From Loripinus fragilis (Eukaryota; Mollusca; Bivalvia; Lucinida; Lucinidae), in the NCBI GenBank assembly GCA_964019695.1, contig OZ026518.1:71993254-72057253 (forward strand): 64,000 bases of DNA. The letters run 5' to 3'. Every line of letters begins with the position of its first letter. The stretch's first letter is position 1. Made by a program: the position numbers and the translations under genes. Positions 1 to 9,115 of this stretch are shown here, piece after piece. The notes under the pieces were generated by a model that saw nothing but the letters and a program-made list of their open reading frames with translations, made no database searches and had not been told where the DNA came from.

Positions 1-222
1 AAACACAAGCACAGCTTTACAAAAACATGCATAACAAACATCACATACCATTCTATGGCGTCAAGAGAAAGAAATGACAGAAACACACAGACAGATAAAG
101 ACATCCACATAAAGCAAGAACCAAACAAGAAAAGCAACAACCTGTTGTTACTTTCTTCAAGAGGGGACGGGGAGTGACTGCCAAACTATTGATGCACAGC
201 TAGTTAGAGCCTGTGCTACCCC

Positions 223-227
223 ATATG
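223..227. other. Target-site duplication of LTR retrotransposon, left copy (ATATG)
   Basis: ATATG lies just outside the left LTR and again at 5107-5111 outside the right LTR. The other units read straight through as CCCCATATGTTCGG, which is the empty site. A 5-bp duplication is typical of Ty3/gypsy integrases. Confidence 0.95.
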
Positions 228-373
228 TGTAATGTATTTAGAGACAATACGGTATGTACTATAACTACTTTATTCTACAAGTGTATACTAACAAGTGACA
301 ATGTGGGTTAAGCCAGCAAGATTATATTGCTGCTGCGAGAGTGCATGAGTCATCCATAGTATATATCTTGACA
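228..373 (-). repeat. 3' LTR of the retrotransposon (146 bp)
   Basis: Identical base for base to 4961-5106. On the minus strand it begins TGTCAAGATATATAC and ends AATACATTACA. It holds an AATAAA polyadenylation signal (plus-strand 269-274), TATA-like stretches near its U3 start and a consensus AP-1 heptamer TGACTCA (plus-strand 346-352). As the downstream LTR, this copy would supply the poly(A) signal. Confidence 0.95.
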
Positions 374-384
374 TCTCCCCTCTT
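374..384 (-). other. Polypurine tract
   Basis: On the minus strand AAGAGGGGAGA directly abuts the 3' LTR. This is the expected position and composition for priming plus-strand DNA synthesis. Confidence 0.88.
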
Positions 385-987
385 AAGATCTTTGAATTAT
401 TATTTAAATTGATCTTTAATTTAAAATTATATTCACTAAAGAAATCTGCATTAAAATCATGAATGAATCACTGAACTTTATTTCATGAATGGGAGACAGT
501 CTGAGGCAGTTCTTTCAGTACATCGTCATTAATCATTTGATAACAAGCTGTTGACTGTTTCTTCTGGCCACAGAGTCTGGGTGATAATCTGAAAGTAATT
601 AGGTGGCGATAAATTTATGTGCGGCTCTCAGTTAAATAAACATTATCAGCAGTGTGTAATTTCCATGTGAAATATTAATCCGTTGGAATTTTGTTTTCTT
701 CTACACTGTATTCCAAAAATTAGAAATGAGAATAAGCACTACACTGTGATTTCAAATATAACAGAAAACATCTCATCACAAGGTCTGAAGTACTTTTATA
801 ATATGCGCTGATTAAAAAAAAACAATAATAAAAATAGACATTGATTATCAAAAAACAAATAAAACCTACTTTTTGACCAGACTGCATAATAAGATGTTTA
901 CTATTTTGAACACTATTTTGAACAGGATTTTGAACACTACTTTGAACACTATATTATAACACACTCATTTAAACTTTTGTACTGATC
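385..987 (-). other. 3' untranslated region of the retrotransposon
   Basis: About 600 bp between the Gag-Pol stop and the polypurine tract. I see no frame resembling env or an accessory protein. It is AT-rich and contains a short tandem repeat at 901-955. Confidence 0.8.
901..955. repeat. Short tandem repeat in retrotransposon 3' region
   Basis: Four to five imperfect copies of a 12-13 base motif of the form CACTATTTTGAA, just past the Gag-Pol stop. One copy reads AGGATTTTGAAC, so the array is slightly degenerate. Confidence 0.8.
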
Positions 988-3900
988 TTAATCCATATCC
1001 AATGACATAACGAAATCTTCAAATCGTTTAGGCATCCTAACAACGCGACCACTAGCTGTAGTTTTCTGTCCCAAAGGTATCGGTTGCTCTGGTTCCTGTA
1101 CATGTACTATGTTGTCATCCTGATTTTCATCCTCTAAGTCGAATTGTTGTTGTTGCATTCTATTTTCCTCCGTTTTAAGTATGTGTTCCCGGTTTCTTCT
1201 TAATATCGAGCCCGAATCAGTTTTTATGTTAAACGATCTTGGTTCTGGGCATTTGCTTTCAACGAATCCTGGTTCCCAGCGTTTCTTATCAGATCTTATT
1301 CTGACCTGATCACCTGGTTTTAGCTGTTTTAACGGTTTTGTGTTTCTATCATAATAACGTTTCTGTTCTTGTTGTTTTTGATTTAATACCGAAGGAACAT
1401 TTGTTTCAACTTTCTCTGGTTTCAACAATGAGGGCTTGATTGGTAAAACTGTCCTTGTTCTACGCCCATACAGAAGTTGAACTGGCGATTCTAGACCATC
1501 CAAAGGTGTATTTCTCAGTTCTAAAAGAGCAAGATATGGGTCATTTCCACTCTTTTTTGCTTTCATTAACAGTTTTTTCACAGTTTGGACTGTTCGTTCA
1601 GCCATACCATTTGATCTCGCATACCTTGGACTGGACGTTATATGTTCAAACTGATATGTTTTCGCGAACTCTGCGAACCTTTGGCTAGCATAACTAGGCC
1701 CATTGTCCGAAATTAGCTTCTCTCCTATTCCATGTCGCGCAAAGTGCTGTTTCAACGCATTTATTGTATCCTCAGTACCTGTTCCATTAACTTTAGATAC
1801 TTCAAAGAACTTGGAATAGTAATCCACTAATACCAAATAGTGCTGTCCATCTAATTCGAACAAATCAGTTCCTAAAATCTGCCATGGCCTTTCAGGAATT
1901 TCATGTGCTTTCATAGGTTGCTTTGCTTGCTTATTTCTGAATTCATTACAGATTTCACATGAAGCAACTTTGTCCCTTATTTGACCATTTATTCCTGGCC
2001 AAAATACAATTTCCCGAGCTCTCCTTAGGCATTTCTGAACTCCTAGATGGCTTACATTATGGATTTTATCAAGCATTTCTTTATGCATACTTTTTGGTAC
2101 AATCAGTCTTTCTCCTTTCAATAAAAATCCATCCATTTCACTCAATTCATCTCGAAAGTTCCAGTACTCTCTCAAACAAGGATCAACATTTTGCTTAATT
2201 TGTGGCCAACCCTGTATAACTGTTTCTCTAAGTTTAATCAACACCATATCATTTTCAGTTTCATGCCTTATCTTTGACATAATTTCCTGGCTGACTGGTA
2301 TATTCCCAATGCTGAATACCGTATACTCTCTACAGTTTTCACTTCCATCTGTTGTTTTCAATGGCTTTCTGCTTAAAGTGTCACTGATAAACATTTCTTT
2401 GCCAGGTTTGAAAATCACATTCAAGTCATATTTCTGGACTTTCAACATCATTTTAGCTATCCTTGGTGGCACAAGATATAATGGCTTCTTAAACAGTATC
2501 TCCAATGCACGATGATCACTTTCTACAGTTACTTTCTGACCATAAATATAGGAATGAAACTTGGTTGCTCCATACACAATCCCCAACATTTCTTTCTCAA
2601 TTTGTGCATAGTTCTGTTCTGTTTTAGTCAATGACCTAGATCCATAAGCTATAGGCTGTCCATTCTGCATTATGCATCCACCTAAACCATCCTTGGAAGC
2701 ATCAACTTGTAGGGTTATTTGCCCTTGATTCTGATCATAATATTTCAAAACTGGCGCTTTTGTGATAACCTCCTTTAACTGCTGAAAACATCTTCTATGT
2801 TCCTCAGTCCAATGCCAAGCAACATCTTTTTCTAGCAATTGTCTCAAAGGCTTATTCAAACTTGACAAGTTTGGAATATACTTTCCTAGGTAATTGATCA
2901 TTCCATTAAATCTCATAAGCTCAGTTTTGTCCTGTGGCTCTTCCATTTGCAAAATAGCCTCAACATGGCTTTCACTTGCTTTTAAGCCTTGCTTTGTGAA
3001 GGTGTGACCTACATAGGTTACTTCAGGTAGCCCTATTTTAAGTTTTGACCTGTTCAATTTAAGATTCGAGTCTCTAGCTTTCTGTAACACGGCTCGTAAT
3101 CTCTTATTATGTTCTTCAATGTCACTACCCCACACTAATATGTCGTCTGCGATGACTGCACACCCTTCCACGTTCTCGTATAGCTGACATACATTTCTTT
3201 GCCATACTTCTGGCGAACTGGAAAGTCCAAATGGCATTCTGAGAAATTTATACCTGCCAAATGGTGTATTAAACACAGTCAAATTTGTACAGTCTTCTCT
3301 CAGTCTTATTTGCCAAAATCCAGAGCTGGCATCGCATACACTAAAAACAGAAGCTCCATCAACCATCGCTGCTACCTCCTCGACAGTTTTCATTGGATAA
3401 TGCTCCATTTTTATGTACTTATTCAAATCCCGAGGATCAAGACATATCCTTACATCCTTCTTATTTGCTTTTTCAGCAACTACAATGCTATTTACCCAGT
3501 CTGACGGCTCACTCACTGGCTCAATCACTCCATCCCTTACCATTCTATCTAGCTCTTTTTTGACCTTTGACCTTTGAACAAATGGTATTTTCCTAGGTGG
3601 GTGAATAACTGGTTTCGCATCGTCTTGGAGTTGAATATTATAATCTCCAGGTAGGCATCCGAGTCCTTCAAAGACATCCTTGTATTCATTTAACAACTGA
3701 TTAGGATTTTCAGTGTTCACTGTATACATCCTTTTAATCAACTGTAAGTCTAGACATGTCTGTAAACCCAAAACAGGCTGTGATTTGTGATCCACAACTT
3801 GAAATTCTACCGGTGTGAATTTCTCTCTTGTTCCAACAAGTAGTGTAGCCTTACCAATTGTGTTCAGTTTATGTCCTGAATATGAAACAAGTCTGCATCT

Positions 3901-4902
3901 TGATTTTCTCAATGGACTACTGCTCAGTCTATTGTATATTTTGATAGGTAGAACATTTACCTGTGATCCAGTATCCAATTTCATTTCAAGCTTTTTACCA
4001 CTTATTTCAACTACTATTTTCCAATCTTTTTCCTGTGTCAAGTCATTTTCAATCGATTCCACAAAATACTGTTCATATTCCCAATCTGAGTCATCATTCT
4101 GGTTAGTTCCATCTAACGCGTGTACTTTCTGTCTTTTACACATTTTTGCAAAGTGATTCATTTTTGAACAGTTTCTACATTTCTTTCCAAAAGCAGGACA
4201 TTTCTTTTTTTCATGAGTATATCCACATCTTTGACACTTGTATGATTGTGACGGATCCTTGCGTGGCTGCTGTCTATGAGGTTGTTGTGCTGCTCCATTC
4301 TTAGCAGGATTCTGTCTAGGCTTAAAATTTCCTCTCTTTTGGACGAAATCAATTGGCTTTTCTTCGGTCAGACCTTTTAACTGTGTCTGACTAGTCTCAG
4401 CCGCCTGACATGCATCTATTGCCTTTTCTAACGTAAGGTCTGGGTCCCTCAACAGCCTGGCTCTTACCTCGTCACTTCTGATACCGCATACTATCCTGTC
4501 CCTAATTAATGAGTCTTTCAAAGTACTAAATTCACACAAACTTGCTTTGTTCTTCAAGTCTGTCACATAAGCATCTATGTTCTCCCCAGCTTGCTGATTT
4601 CTTGTATTGAAAATGTGTCTCTCATATGTTAAGTTCTTTCTAGGATTGCAGTAAGTTTTAAATTTCTCCAAAATTTTGTCTAATTTCATGTTGTCGCCAT
4701 CTGTTGCCCAAGTGAAAGTGTTGTAAATTTCTAAACTTTCAGGTCCAATCACATGAAGAAATGTACTTGATTTTATACTGTTTTCTTTTTCTGCAATTCC
4801 AGTTGCTGTCATGTAAATTTCGAATTGTTGCTTAAAACGCCTCCAATTTTCTGATAAATTTCCAGTTAAACATAATGCACTTGGTGGTTGTAATCGTTCC
4901 AT
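988..4902 (-). CDS. gag-pol: Gag-Pol polyprotein of Ty3/gypsy (Mag/Steamer-like) retrotransposon
   Basis: A 1304-residue single frame. Gag capsid-like region is roughly 1-200. Two zinc knuckles follow: C223-x2-C-x3-H-x4-C235 and C242-x2-C-x4-H-x4-C255, the second canonical CCHC. The aspartic protease has D310-T-G with a later VLGL motif near 377-380. Reverse transcriptase runs about 430-640, with catalytic D524 and an I-A-D-D box (D586, D587) in place of the commoner YxDD. RNase H has D734, E769 and D796. The integrase zinc finger is H948-x3-H952-x29-C982-x2-C985, and the core has D1013, D1066 and E1102 with 35 residues between the last two (D,D35E). No stops or frameshifts and every key residue is present. 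ATG at 4900-4902 lies 58 bp from the 5' LTR, a fitting leader. Catalytic competence is inferred from sequence only. Confidence 0.97.
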   Translation of the reverse strand: MERLQPPSALCLTGNLSENWRRFKQQFEIYMTATGIAEKENSIKSSTFLHVIGPESLEIYNTFTWATDGDNMKLDKILEKFKTYCNPRKNLTYERHIFNTRNQQAGENIDAYVTDLKNKASLCEFSTLKDSLIRDRIVCGIRSDEVRARLLRDPDLTLEKAIDACQAAETSQTQLKGLTEEKPIDFVQKRGNFKPRQNPAKNGAAQQPHRQQPRKDPSQSYKCQRCGYTHEKKKCPAFGKKCRNCSKMNHFAKMCKRQKVHALDGTNQNDDSDWEYEQYFVESIENDLTQEKDWKIVVEISGKKLEMKLDTGSQVNVLPIKIYNRLSSSPLRKSRCRLVSYSGHKLNTIGKATLLVGTREKFTPVEFQVVDHKSQPVLGLQTCLDLQLIKRMYTVNTENPNQLLNEYKDVFEGLGCLPGDYNIQLQDDAKPVIHPPRKIPFVQRSKVKKELDRMVRDGVIEPVSEPSDWVNSIVVAEKANKKDVRICLDPRDLNKYIKMEHYPMKTVEEVAAMVDGASVFSVCDASSGFWQIRLREDCTNLTVFNTPFGRYKFLRMPFGLSSSPEVWQRNVCQLYENVEGCAVIADDILVWGSDIEEHNKRLRAVLQKARDSNLKLNRSKLKIGLPEVTYVGHTFTKQGLKASESHVEAILQMEEPQDKTELMRFNGMINYLGKYIPNLSSLNKPLRQLLEKDVAWHWTEEHRRCFQQLKEVITKAPVLKYYDQNQGQITLQVDASKDGLGGCIMQNGQPIAYGSRSLTKTEQNYAQIEKEMLGIVYGATKFHSYIYGQKVTVESDHRALEILFKKPLYLVPPRIAKMMLKVQKYDLNVIFKPGKEMFISDTLSRKPLKTTDGSENCREYTVFSIGNIPVSQEIMSKIRHETENDMVLIKLRETVIQGWPQIKQNVDPCLREYWNFRDELSEMDGFLLKGERLIVPKSMHKEMLDKIHNVSHLGVQKCLRRAREIVFWPGINGQIRDKVASCEICNEFRNKQAKQPMKAHEIPERPWQILGTDLFELDGQHYLVLVDYYSKFFEVSKVNGTGTEDTINALKQHFARHGIGEKLISDNGPSYASQRFAEFAKTYQFEHITSSPRYARSNGMAERTVQTVKKLLMKAKKSGNDPYLALLELRNTPLDGLESPVQLLYGRRTRTVLPIKPSLLKPEKVETNVPSVLNQKQQEQKRYYDRNTKPLKQLKPGDQVRIRSDKKRWEPGFVESKCPEPRSFNIKTDSGSILRRNREHILKTEENRMQQQQFDLEDENQDDNIVHVQEPEQPIPLGQKTTASGRVVRMPKRFEDFVMSLDMD

Positions 4903-4948
4903 TTTATTTATTTTCCTCTTTCAGAATTCAATTAAATCCAAATTGTTT

Positions 4949-4960
4949 CTTCTGACACCA
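4949..4960 (-). other. Primer-binding site, tRNA-Leu type
   Basis: On the minus strand TGGTGTCAGAAG starts immediately after the 5' LTR. Its complement, CTTCTGACACCA, matches the 3' end of a metazoan tRNA-Leu (ending CTTCTGACA) plus CCA over 12 bases. The tRNA comparison is from memory. Confidence 0.85.
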
Positions 4961-5106
4961 TGTAATGTATTTAGAGACAATACGGTATGTACTATAACTA
5001 CTTTATTCTACAAGTGTATACTAACAAGTGACAATGTGGGTTAAGCCAGCAAGATTATATTGCTGCTGCGAGAGTGCATGAGTCATCCATAGTATATATC
5101 TTGACA
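4961..5106 (-). repeat. 5' LTR of the retrotransposon (146 bp), promoter-bearing
   Basis: Identical to 228-373. As the upstream LTR it would drive transcription. U3 begins at 5106 and carries TATA-like ATATATAC, then the AP-1 consensus TGACTCA (plus-strand 5079-5085), then a second AT-rich box (ATATAATC). AATAAA is at plus-strand 5002-5007. The U3/R/U5 limits cannot be fixed by eye. Confidence 0.93.
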
Positions 5107-5111
5107 ATATG
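5107..5111. other. Target-site duplication of LTR retrotransposon, right copy (ATATG)
   Basis: Matches 223-227. After it the repeat unit resumes with TTCGGTAGGAGG, exactly as in the uninterrupted units. Confidence 0.95.
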
Positions 5112-6335
5112 TTCGGTAGGAGGATAAGTTGCCGCTGAAAATGCAGTGTGATAATAACTATGGTCATAGTGAAGAGCCTTGGTGAACGCTACAGTATCTT
5201 TGATAAACTCTTTATATTCTAATGGAACACTAAGTGTGGAACTGTCTTGTTTGTACTTTAAGTGGTTGCTGGTCAAAGTTTCTATAAAATATGTATTTCT
5301 CTCCTTGAAGATTGTTTTCATCATTCCAAACAGTGCAGGCCCTGGTGAAATATCGCATTATGTGCCATTTCATCAAGGCCTTAACTGTTTGTTAAAGTAC
5401 CTTTTATAGAAAGAACTTATGGTGTACAACCACATGAAACGTTCAAAAAGCAAAACATTTGCAATTTGCAAAGGAATCCTCTTTTGTGCATTCGATGCGA
5501 GTGTAACAATGATATAGAACTATCAATATCACAAAGTGTATTGTTTTAGATAAAATGTCAGCTCATCCTTGAAAGTATTGGTTAAGTGCATATAGGTTTC
5601 TCCCATACTGCTTAGTGAAGTCTTCCATAGAAATTCATAAATGCATCTTTGGCCTTGCTGCAATACACCAGTACTGACTGACTCAGTTTCACAAAGCTTT
5701 TCTGAATTCGCAACTGCTGGATTGTGCAATTCTAGTTGATTTTGTAGTTGAATAAAGTGTTTTGCACGATTCCATAGAAAAGGTTACCTAAGCTACTCGT
5801 CTACCCCTGATAACCAGTACTGACTGGCAGGTTTACCCCTTAACTAGGTCCCAACCTTAAACCCCCACCCATAGCAAAGGCAAAAAGAAATCTGGGGGCC
5901 CATATGGAGAAATAAATAAAAAGATAAAAAATGAAATAAAAGAAAAAAGAAAAAGGGAGCTAACTTTGCGAATCCTCCCTAGGAGGAATCCGCTTGTTGA
6001 CGAGCCAGCATGAAAACATGGCTCGTGGTGCATAACACCTAGAGGAAACAAACTTAAAATGGTCAATTTCAGCAAGGTTTTGTATAAAACATATATTAAA
6101 CATGCATGGTTTTGTTTATTGAGAAAATATCCATATAGTTTCCAGAGACGTTTGCATTGTTTATTTGTAGATATATATTTTACACAGAATGAAACTTACA
6201 CATTGTGATAATGCCACTTGGCTAATTGACCAAATATTACTGTTTTTGCTAAATTATGTTAATTTCTATATCATGAAAAGTAATGTCCCTTGAACACCAA
6301 TCTGCGACTTAAAGGAATGTTAATCCTATAGATTA

Positions 6336-6422
6336 ATGAGCCCAATAGTCGAGTGGTCTAAATGGTTTTCACCAGAACATCTATAGGACATTTACCTGTG
6401 GGTTCGAAACCTGCAAGCTCAT
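6336..6422 (+). repeat. Degenerate class II tRNA-like element (Pol III boxes), unit 1 copy
   Basis: An A-box-like TAGTCGAGTGG and a perfect B-box GGTTCGAAACC sit at tRNA spacing. Outer bases ATGAGC and GCTCAT pair as a 6-bp acceptor-like stem, and GTGGG/CCTGC close a 7-base T loop. The length of 87 nt and the string CGAGTGGTCTAA resemble tRNA-Leu/Ser. No clean anticodon arm can be drawn, so this is a tRNA-derived fossil or SINE head, not a working tRNA. An oligo-T run downstream could terminate Pol III. An inverted pair, TCCTATAGAT (6324-6333) and ATCTATAGGA (6379-6388), spans the A-box. Confidence 0.65.
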
Positions 6423-6593
6423 GATTTATAAAACAAATATTTTTATTCTTATTTACTTAAGATTTTTTTGCATAATCTGATGATTTTTGAACGTTTGGAC
6501 AGATGATTAATCCATTAATATCTTCAATTACACTATCCTTATTGCATATTGACATCTTCACAAGAAAGCCTGGTTTTATTGTGTGTCCATAAC

Positions 6594-6640
6594 AAAGGCG
6601 CAGACCAGCATGCGCATCCGTGCAGACTGATCTGCATGTT
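6594..6640. repeat. Fossil of a palindromic short repeat (CAGACCAGC type), unit 1 copy
   Basis: AAAGGC, CAGACCAGC, TGCGCAT and GCAGACTGATC occur in the same order as in the well-preserved palindrome at 60512-60577, here degraded. It recurs at the same place in every full unit, so it predates the amplification. It accounts for part of a 71-codon open frame on the minus strand, which I regard as non-coding. Confidence 0.6.
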
Positions 6641-7130
6641 TGTTCTTTGCTATTGATAGGTATAGTATCCAAACTTGTACATGAAATGTTTCATTAGTCT
6701 ACTTACTAGGCTCTGATACTAGACAGGCTGGATTAAGCTTTATGTTGTTGTAAACCACAACGGCACGTTTTCTCGTGATGAGACCCATATCTACTTAGTA
6801 TTTCTTAGACATAAATGAATAACGACCATTATGTTTGGTGCTTACTTCCATCTACCGCCATACTTTTCACGTGTGATCAATGAAGGTTCGAACAAGACTC
6901 TACAGAAGTGCACTCTCATTCAGAAAGCTGCGTATCGCCCATGAGCTATGTGCTTTCTCATGAGATTTTACATGGTAAATGGTGCCGTCTACGTTAAAAC
7001 GATCAAGTACATCTGAGAATTCATGTCAGAGCCTTTACAGAACGTATCGATTAACTAACATTTTAAACGAGGATACGAAAACTTTCAAGTGAGGCTATAA
7101 CTCTAGTGTTTGTTGTATTATAACCTATGC

Positions 7131-8554
7131 ACTTTCTCGCCCATGAGCTTTAATTTTTGAGATTTTAGCTGTTATCGCATGTGTCGCCCATGAGCTTTGA
7201 ACTCTCTTGTGTTAATTGTTCTAATTGCACTTATCGACCATGGGCTCTGATTTCTTGTGAAAATTTAGTTCTTATCATATGTGTCGCCCATTAGCTACAT
7301 ATTTCCTCGCGCTGAATTAGTTCTAATCGCATGTGTTGCCCATGAGCTATGAACTTTCTGGGTGATTTTAGTCGCTGCATATGTCGCCCACGAGCTTTGA
7401 CCTTTCTTGTACAATAGTAGTTCTACTCGCATGTGTCGCCCATGGGCTATGGACTTTTCGCGAGAATTAAGGTCTACACGCTTGTGTCGCTCATGAACTA
7501 TGAACCTTTGTGCGATATATGTTCATAATCATATGCGTCGCCCATGAGCTATGAACTTTCTTGGGATACTTTAATTCTTAGTTCTAGTCACATGGGTTGC
7601 CCACGAGCTAATAACTTCCTCGTGTGATTTTAGTTCTAATCTCATGTGTTGTCCATGAGCTTTGACATTTCTTTTGAGATTTTAGTTCTAATCGCAATAG
7701 TCGCCCTGGGGCTAATCTTCTCTTGAGAATTTAGTTCTAATCACACGTGTTGCCTTGCCAGGGGGCATAAAAATTTCCCACGAATTTAGTTCTAATCGCA
7801 TGTATCGCTCATAAGCTATGAACTTTTGTGTTATTTTAGTTATATCCCACGTATCACCCACGAGTTATGGACTTTCTCGTGAGATTTTAGTTCTGATCGC
7901 ATGTGTTGTCCATGCGCTATCTATGAAATTTGTTGTGAGATTTTAGTTCAAATTGCATGTGTCGCCCATAGGCATTGAGCTTTCTCACGAGATTTCTTTT
8001 TCAAATCATACGCTGAGTCCATGAGCAATGAACTTTCTTTTTGAGCTTTTAGTTCTTAGTTCTAGTCATTTGTAGCCCATGAACTAAGAACTTTCATTTG
8101 AGGTTTTTGTTCTTTTTACATGCTGATGTGTATTCAATAAACTATGGGTTTTCTAGTGAGAGTTTAGTTTTAATTGCATGGGTCGTCTTTGAGATTTGAG
8201 TTTTTCTTGTGAGATTTTAGTTCTAGTCGCATGCGCATGGGTATGAAGTCGTAAGGTTGTAGTTCTACATGAAATTGCAAGTGTAAATCATGCGCTATGG
8301 GCTTTTTGCGTGAGATTTTAGTTCAAACGCATGTGTTGCCCATGAGCTCTAAGATTTTTCTATAAAATTTTAGTTTTAGACGCATGTACAGCATATGTGC
8401 AAAGGCTTTCTTGCGAGAATTTAGTTCTGGTTGCATGCGTAGTCTTTGAGCTATGAGATTTCGCATGAGATTTAAGTTGTATCGCATGTGTCGCCAACGA
8501 GTTATAAGCTCTTTTGTGAGATTTAAGTTATAATTGCATGTGTCAACCATGAGC
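7131..8554. repeat. Internal minisatellite, ~51-bp monomer, unit 1
   Basis: About 28 diverged monomers built around GCATGTGTCGCCCATGAGCT, a variable ACTTTCTYGTG segment and GAGATTTTAGTTCTAATC. Spacing between successive CCCATGAGC cores is mostly 48-55 bp. Monomers within a unit differ far more from one another than the same monomer does between units, so the minisatellite is older than the large repeat. Isolated monomers occur before it (near 6931) and after the MITE (8914-8990). Confidence 0.9.
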
Positions 8555-8913
8555 CCCAGGGGGATACTCTAATTTTTTCCTCATACATAGGCGCGGACCC
8601 AGCATCTACCGTTCACCCCCAAAAAATATCAGGAATTTCAAGCACCCCCCAAAAATATTAAAATTTTAGCAACCCCAAAATATATCCCAATTCTGTACAT
8701 TGACCTTAAAAAAAAGGCCCTAAAATGCATAGAAATGACCCTTAAACTACCCCAATTTTGGGATGACCCCAAAAAAATATCCACAAAATCTTCATACCCC
8801 CAAAAAATATTCATTTTTCAGAAAACCCCCAAAAATATTGAAATTCAGAATTTTGAACCAATAAAAATGGACCGAGCCTACGTATGCGTGAAAATATCAG
8901 AGTACCCCCTGGG
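8555..8913. mobile_element. Non-autonomous hAT-like MITE in the minisatellite, unit 1 copy
   Basis: A 359-bp element whose ends, CCCAGGGGG and CCCCCTGGG, open about 45-bp imperfect terminal inverted repeats containing TACTCT and ACGTAGGCTCGG. It is flanked by CCATGAGC on both sides (8547-8554 and 8914-8921). Removing the element and one CCATGAGC restores a normal minisatellite monomer. An 8-bp duplication and CAGGGG-type ends fit the hAT superfamily. The interior has no coding frame; it consists of 28-30 bp degenerate subrepeats starting CCCCAAAAAATAT. The G-tract in the left terminus is 5 bases here. Confidence 0.82.
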
Positions 8914-9055
8914 CCATGAGCTATGAGCTTAATCGTGAGAATTTAGGTGATATCACACGTGCCTCTCATGAGCTTTTGCACAGACTTACCAGGCATAAAT
9001 GTAATATTGTTGGGCAAGCTCACGGGATTTTAGCACATAGCATATAGCCCAGCAA

Positions 9056-9115
9056 TGAAGGCTAAGGCAAACCTGCGCAAATGCGCATTCTCGCCATAGC
9101 CTTCACAGTTCGCAT
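9056..9115. repeat. Palindromic repeat, unit 1 copy
   Basis: TGAAGGCTAAGGC on the left pairs with GCCATAGCCTTCA on the right across a GC-rich centre (TGCGCAAATGCGCA); arms are about 24 bp with a few mismatches. It recurs about 260 bp after the MITE start of the phase in all units (for example near 13730, 18350 and 22885). Its composition suggests distant kinship with the GCGACCAGC palindromes outside the array. Confidence 0.8.

Larger units (their letters stand above)
228..5106 (-). mobile_element. Ty3/gypsy LTR retrotransposon, Mag/Steamer-like, structurally complete
   Basis: A 4879-bp element read on the minus strand. It has two identical 146-bp LTRs beginning TG and ending CA, a primer-binding site matching the 3' end of tRNA-Leu, one uninterrupted Gag-Pol frame, a polypurine tract next to the 3' LTR and a 5-bp target duplication. 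Size, very short LTRs, a single fused Gag-Pol without frameshift, a leucine tRNA primer and no env resemble the Mag lineage and the Steamer element of soft-shell clams, as I remember them. Identical LTRs point to recent insertion; only unit 1 carries it, so it arrived after the array formed or has not been amplified since. Confidence 0.95.

Noticed and set aside
385..987. Possible env or accessory gene downstream of Gag-Pol
   Set aside because: No open frame of useful length on the element's strand; the region is AT-rich with a small tandem repeat.
6336..6422. Functional tRNA gene
   Set aside because: Only a 6-bp acceptor stem and a T arm with wobbles can be drawn; no proper anticodon arm. 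Units 11 and 12 carry damaging changes without sign of constraint.
6457..6672. Minus-strand 71-codon frame repeated in most units
   Set aside because: It overlaps the degraded CAGACCAGC palindrome and an oligo-T run, and its ends vary by indels between units. No reason to think it is translated.
8323..8550. Minus-strand open frame of 75-108 codons repeated in every unit (MVDTCNYNLNLTKEL...)
   Set aside because: It lies in the minisatellite and reads its monomers in antisense; the apparent NLNLxxxL periodicity is the 51-bp repeat (17 codons), not a protein repeat with evidence of selection.
7131..8554. CRISPR-like pattern of regularly spaced similar sequences
   Set aside because: Repeats and spacers are not distinct: the whole 51-bp monomer is similar, lengths vary from 48 to 55 and there are no cas genes. 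The setting is eukaryotic.
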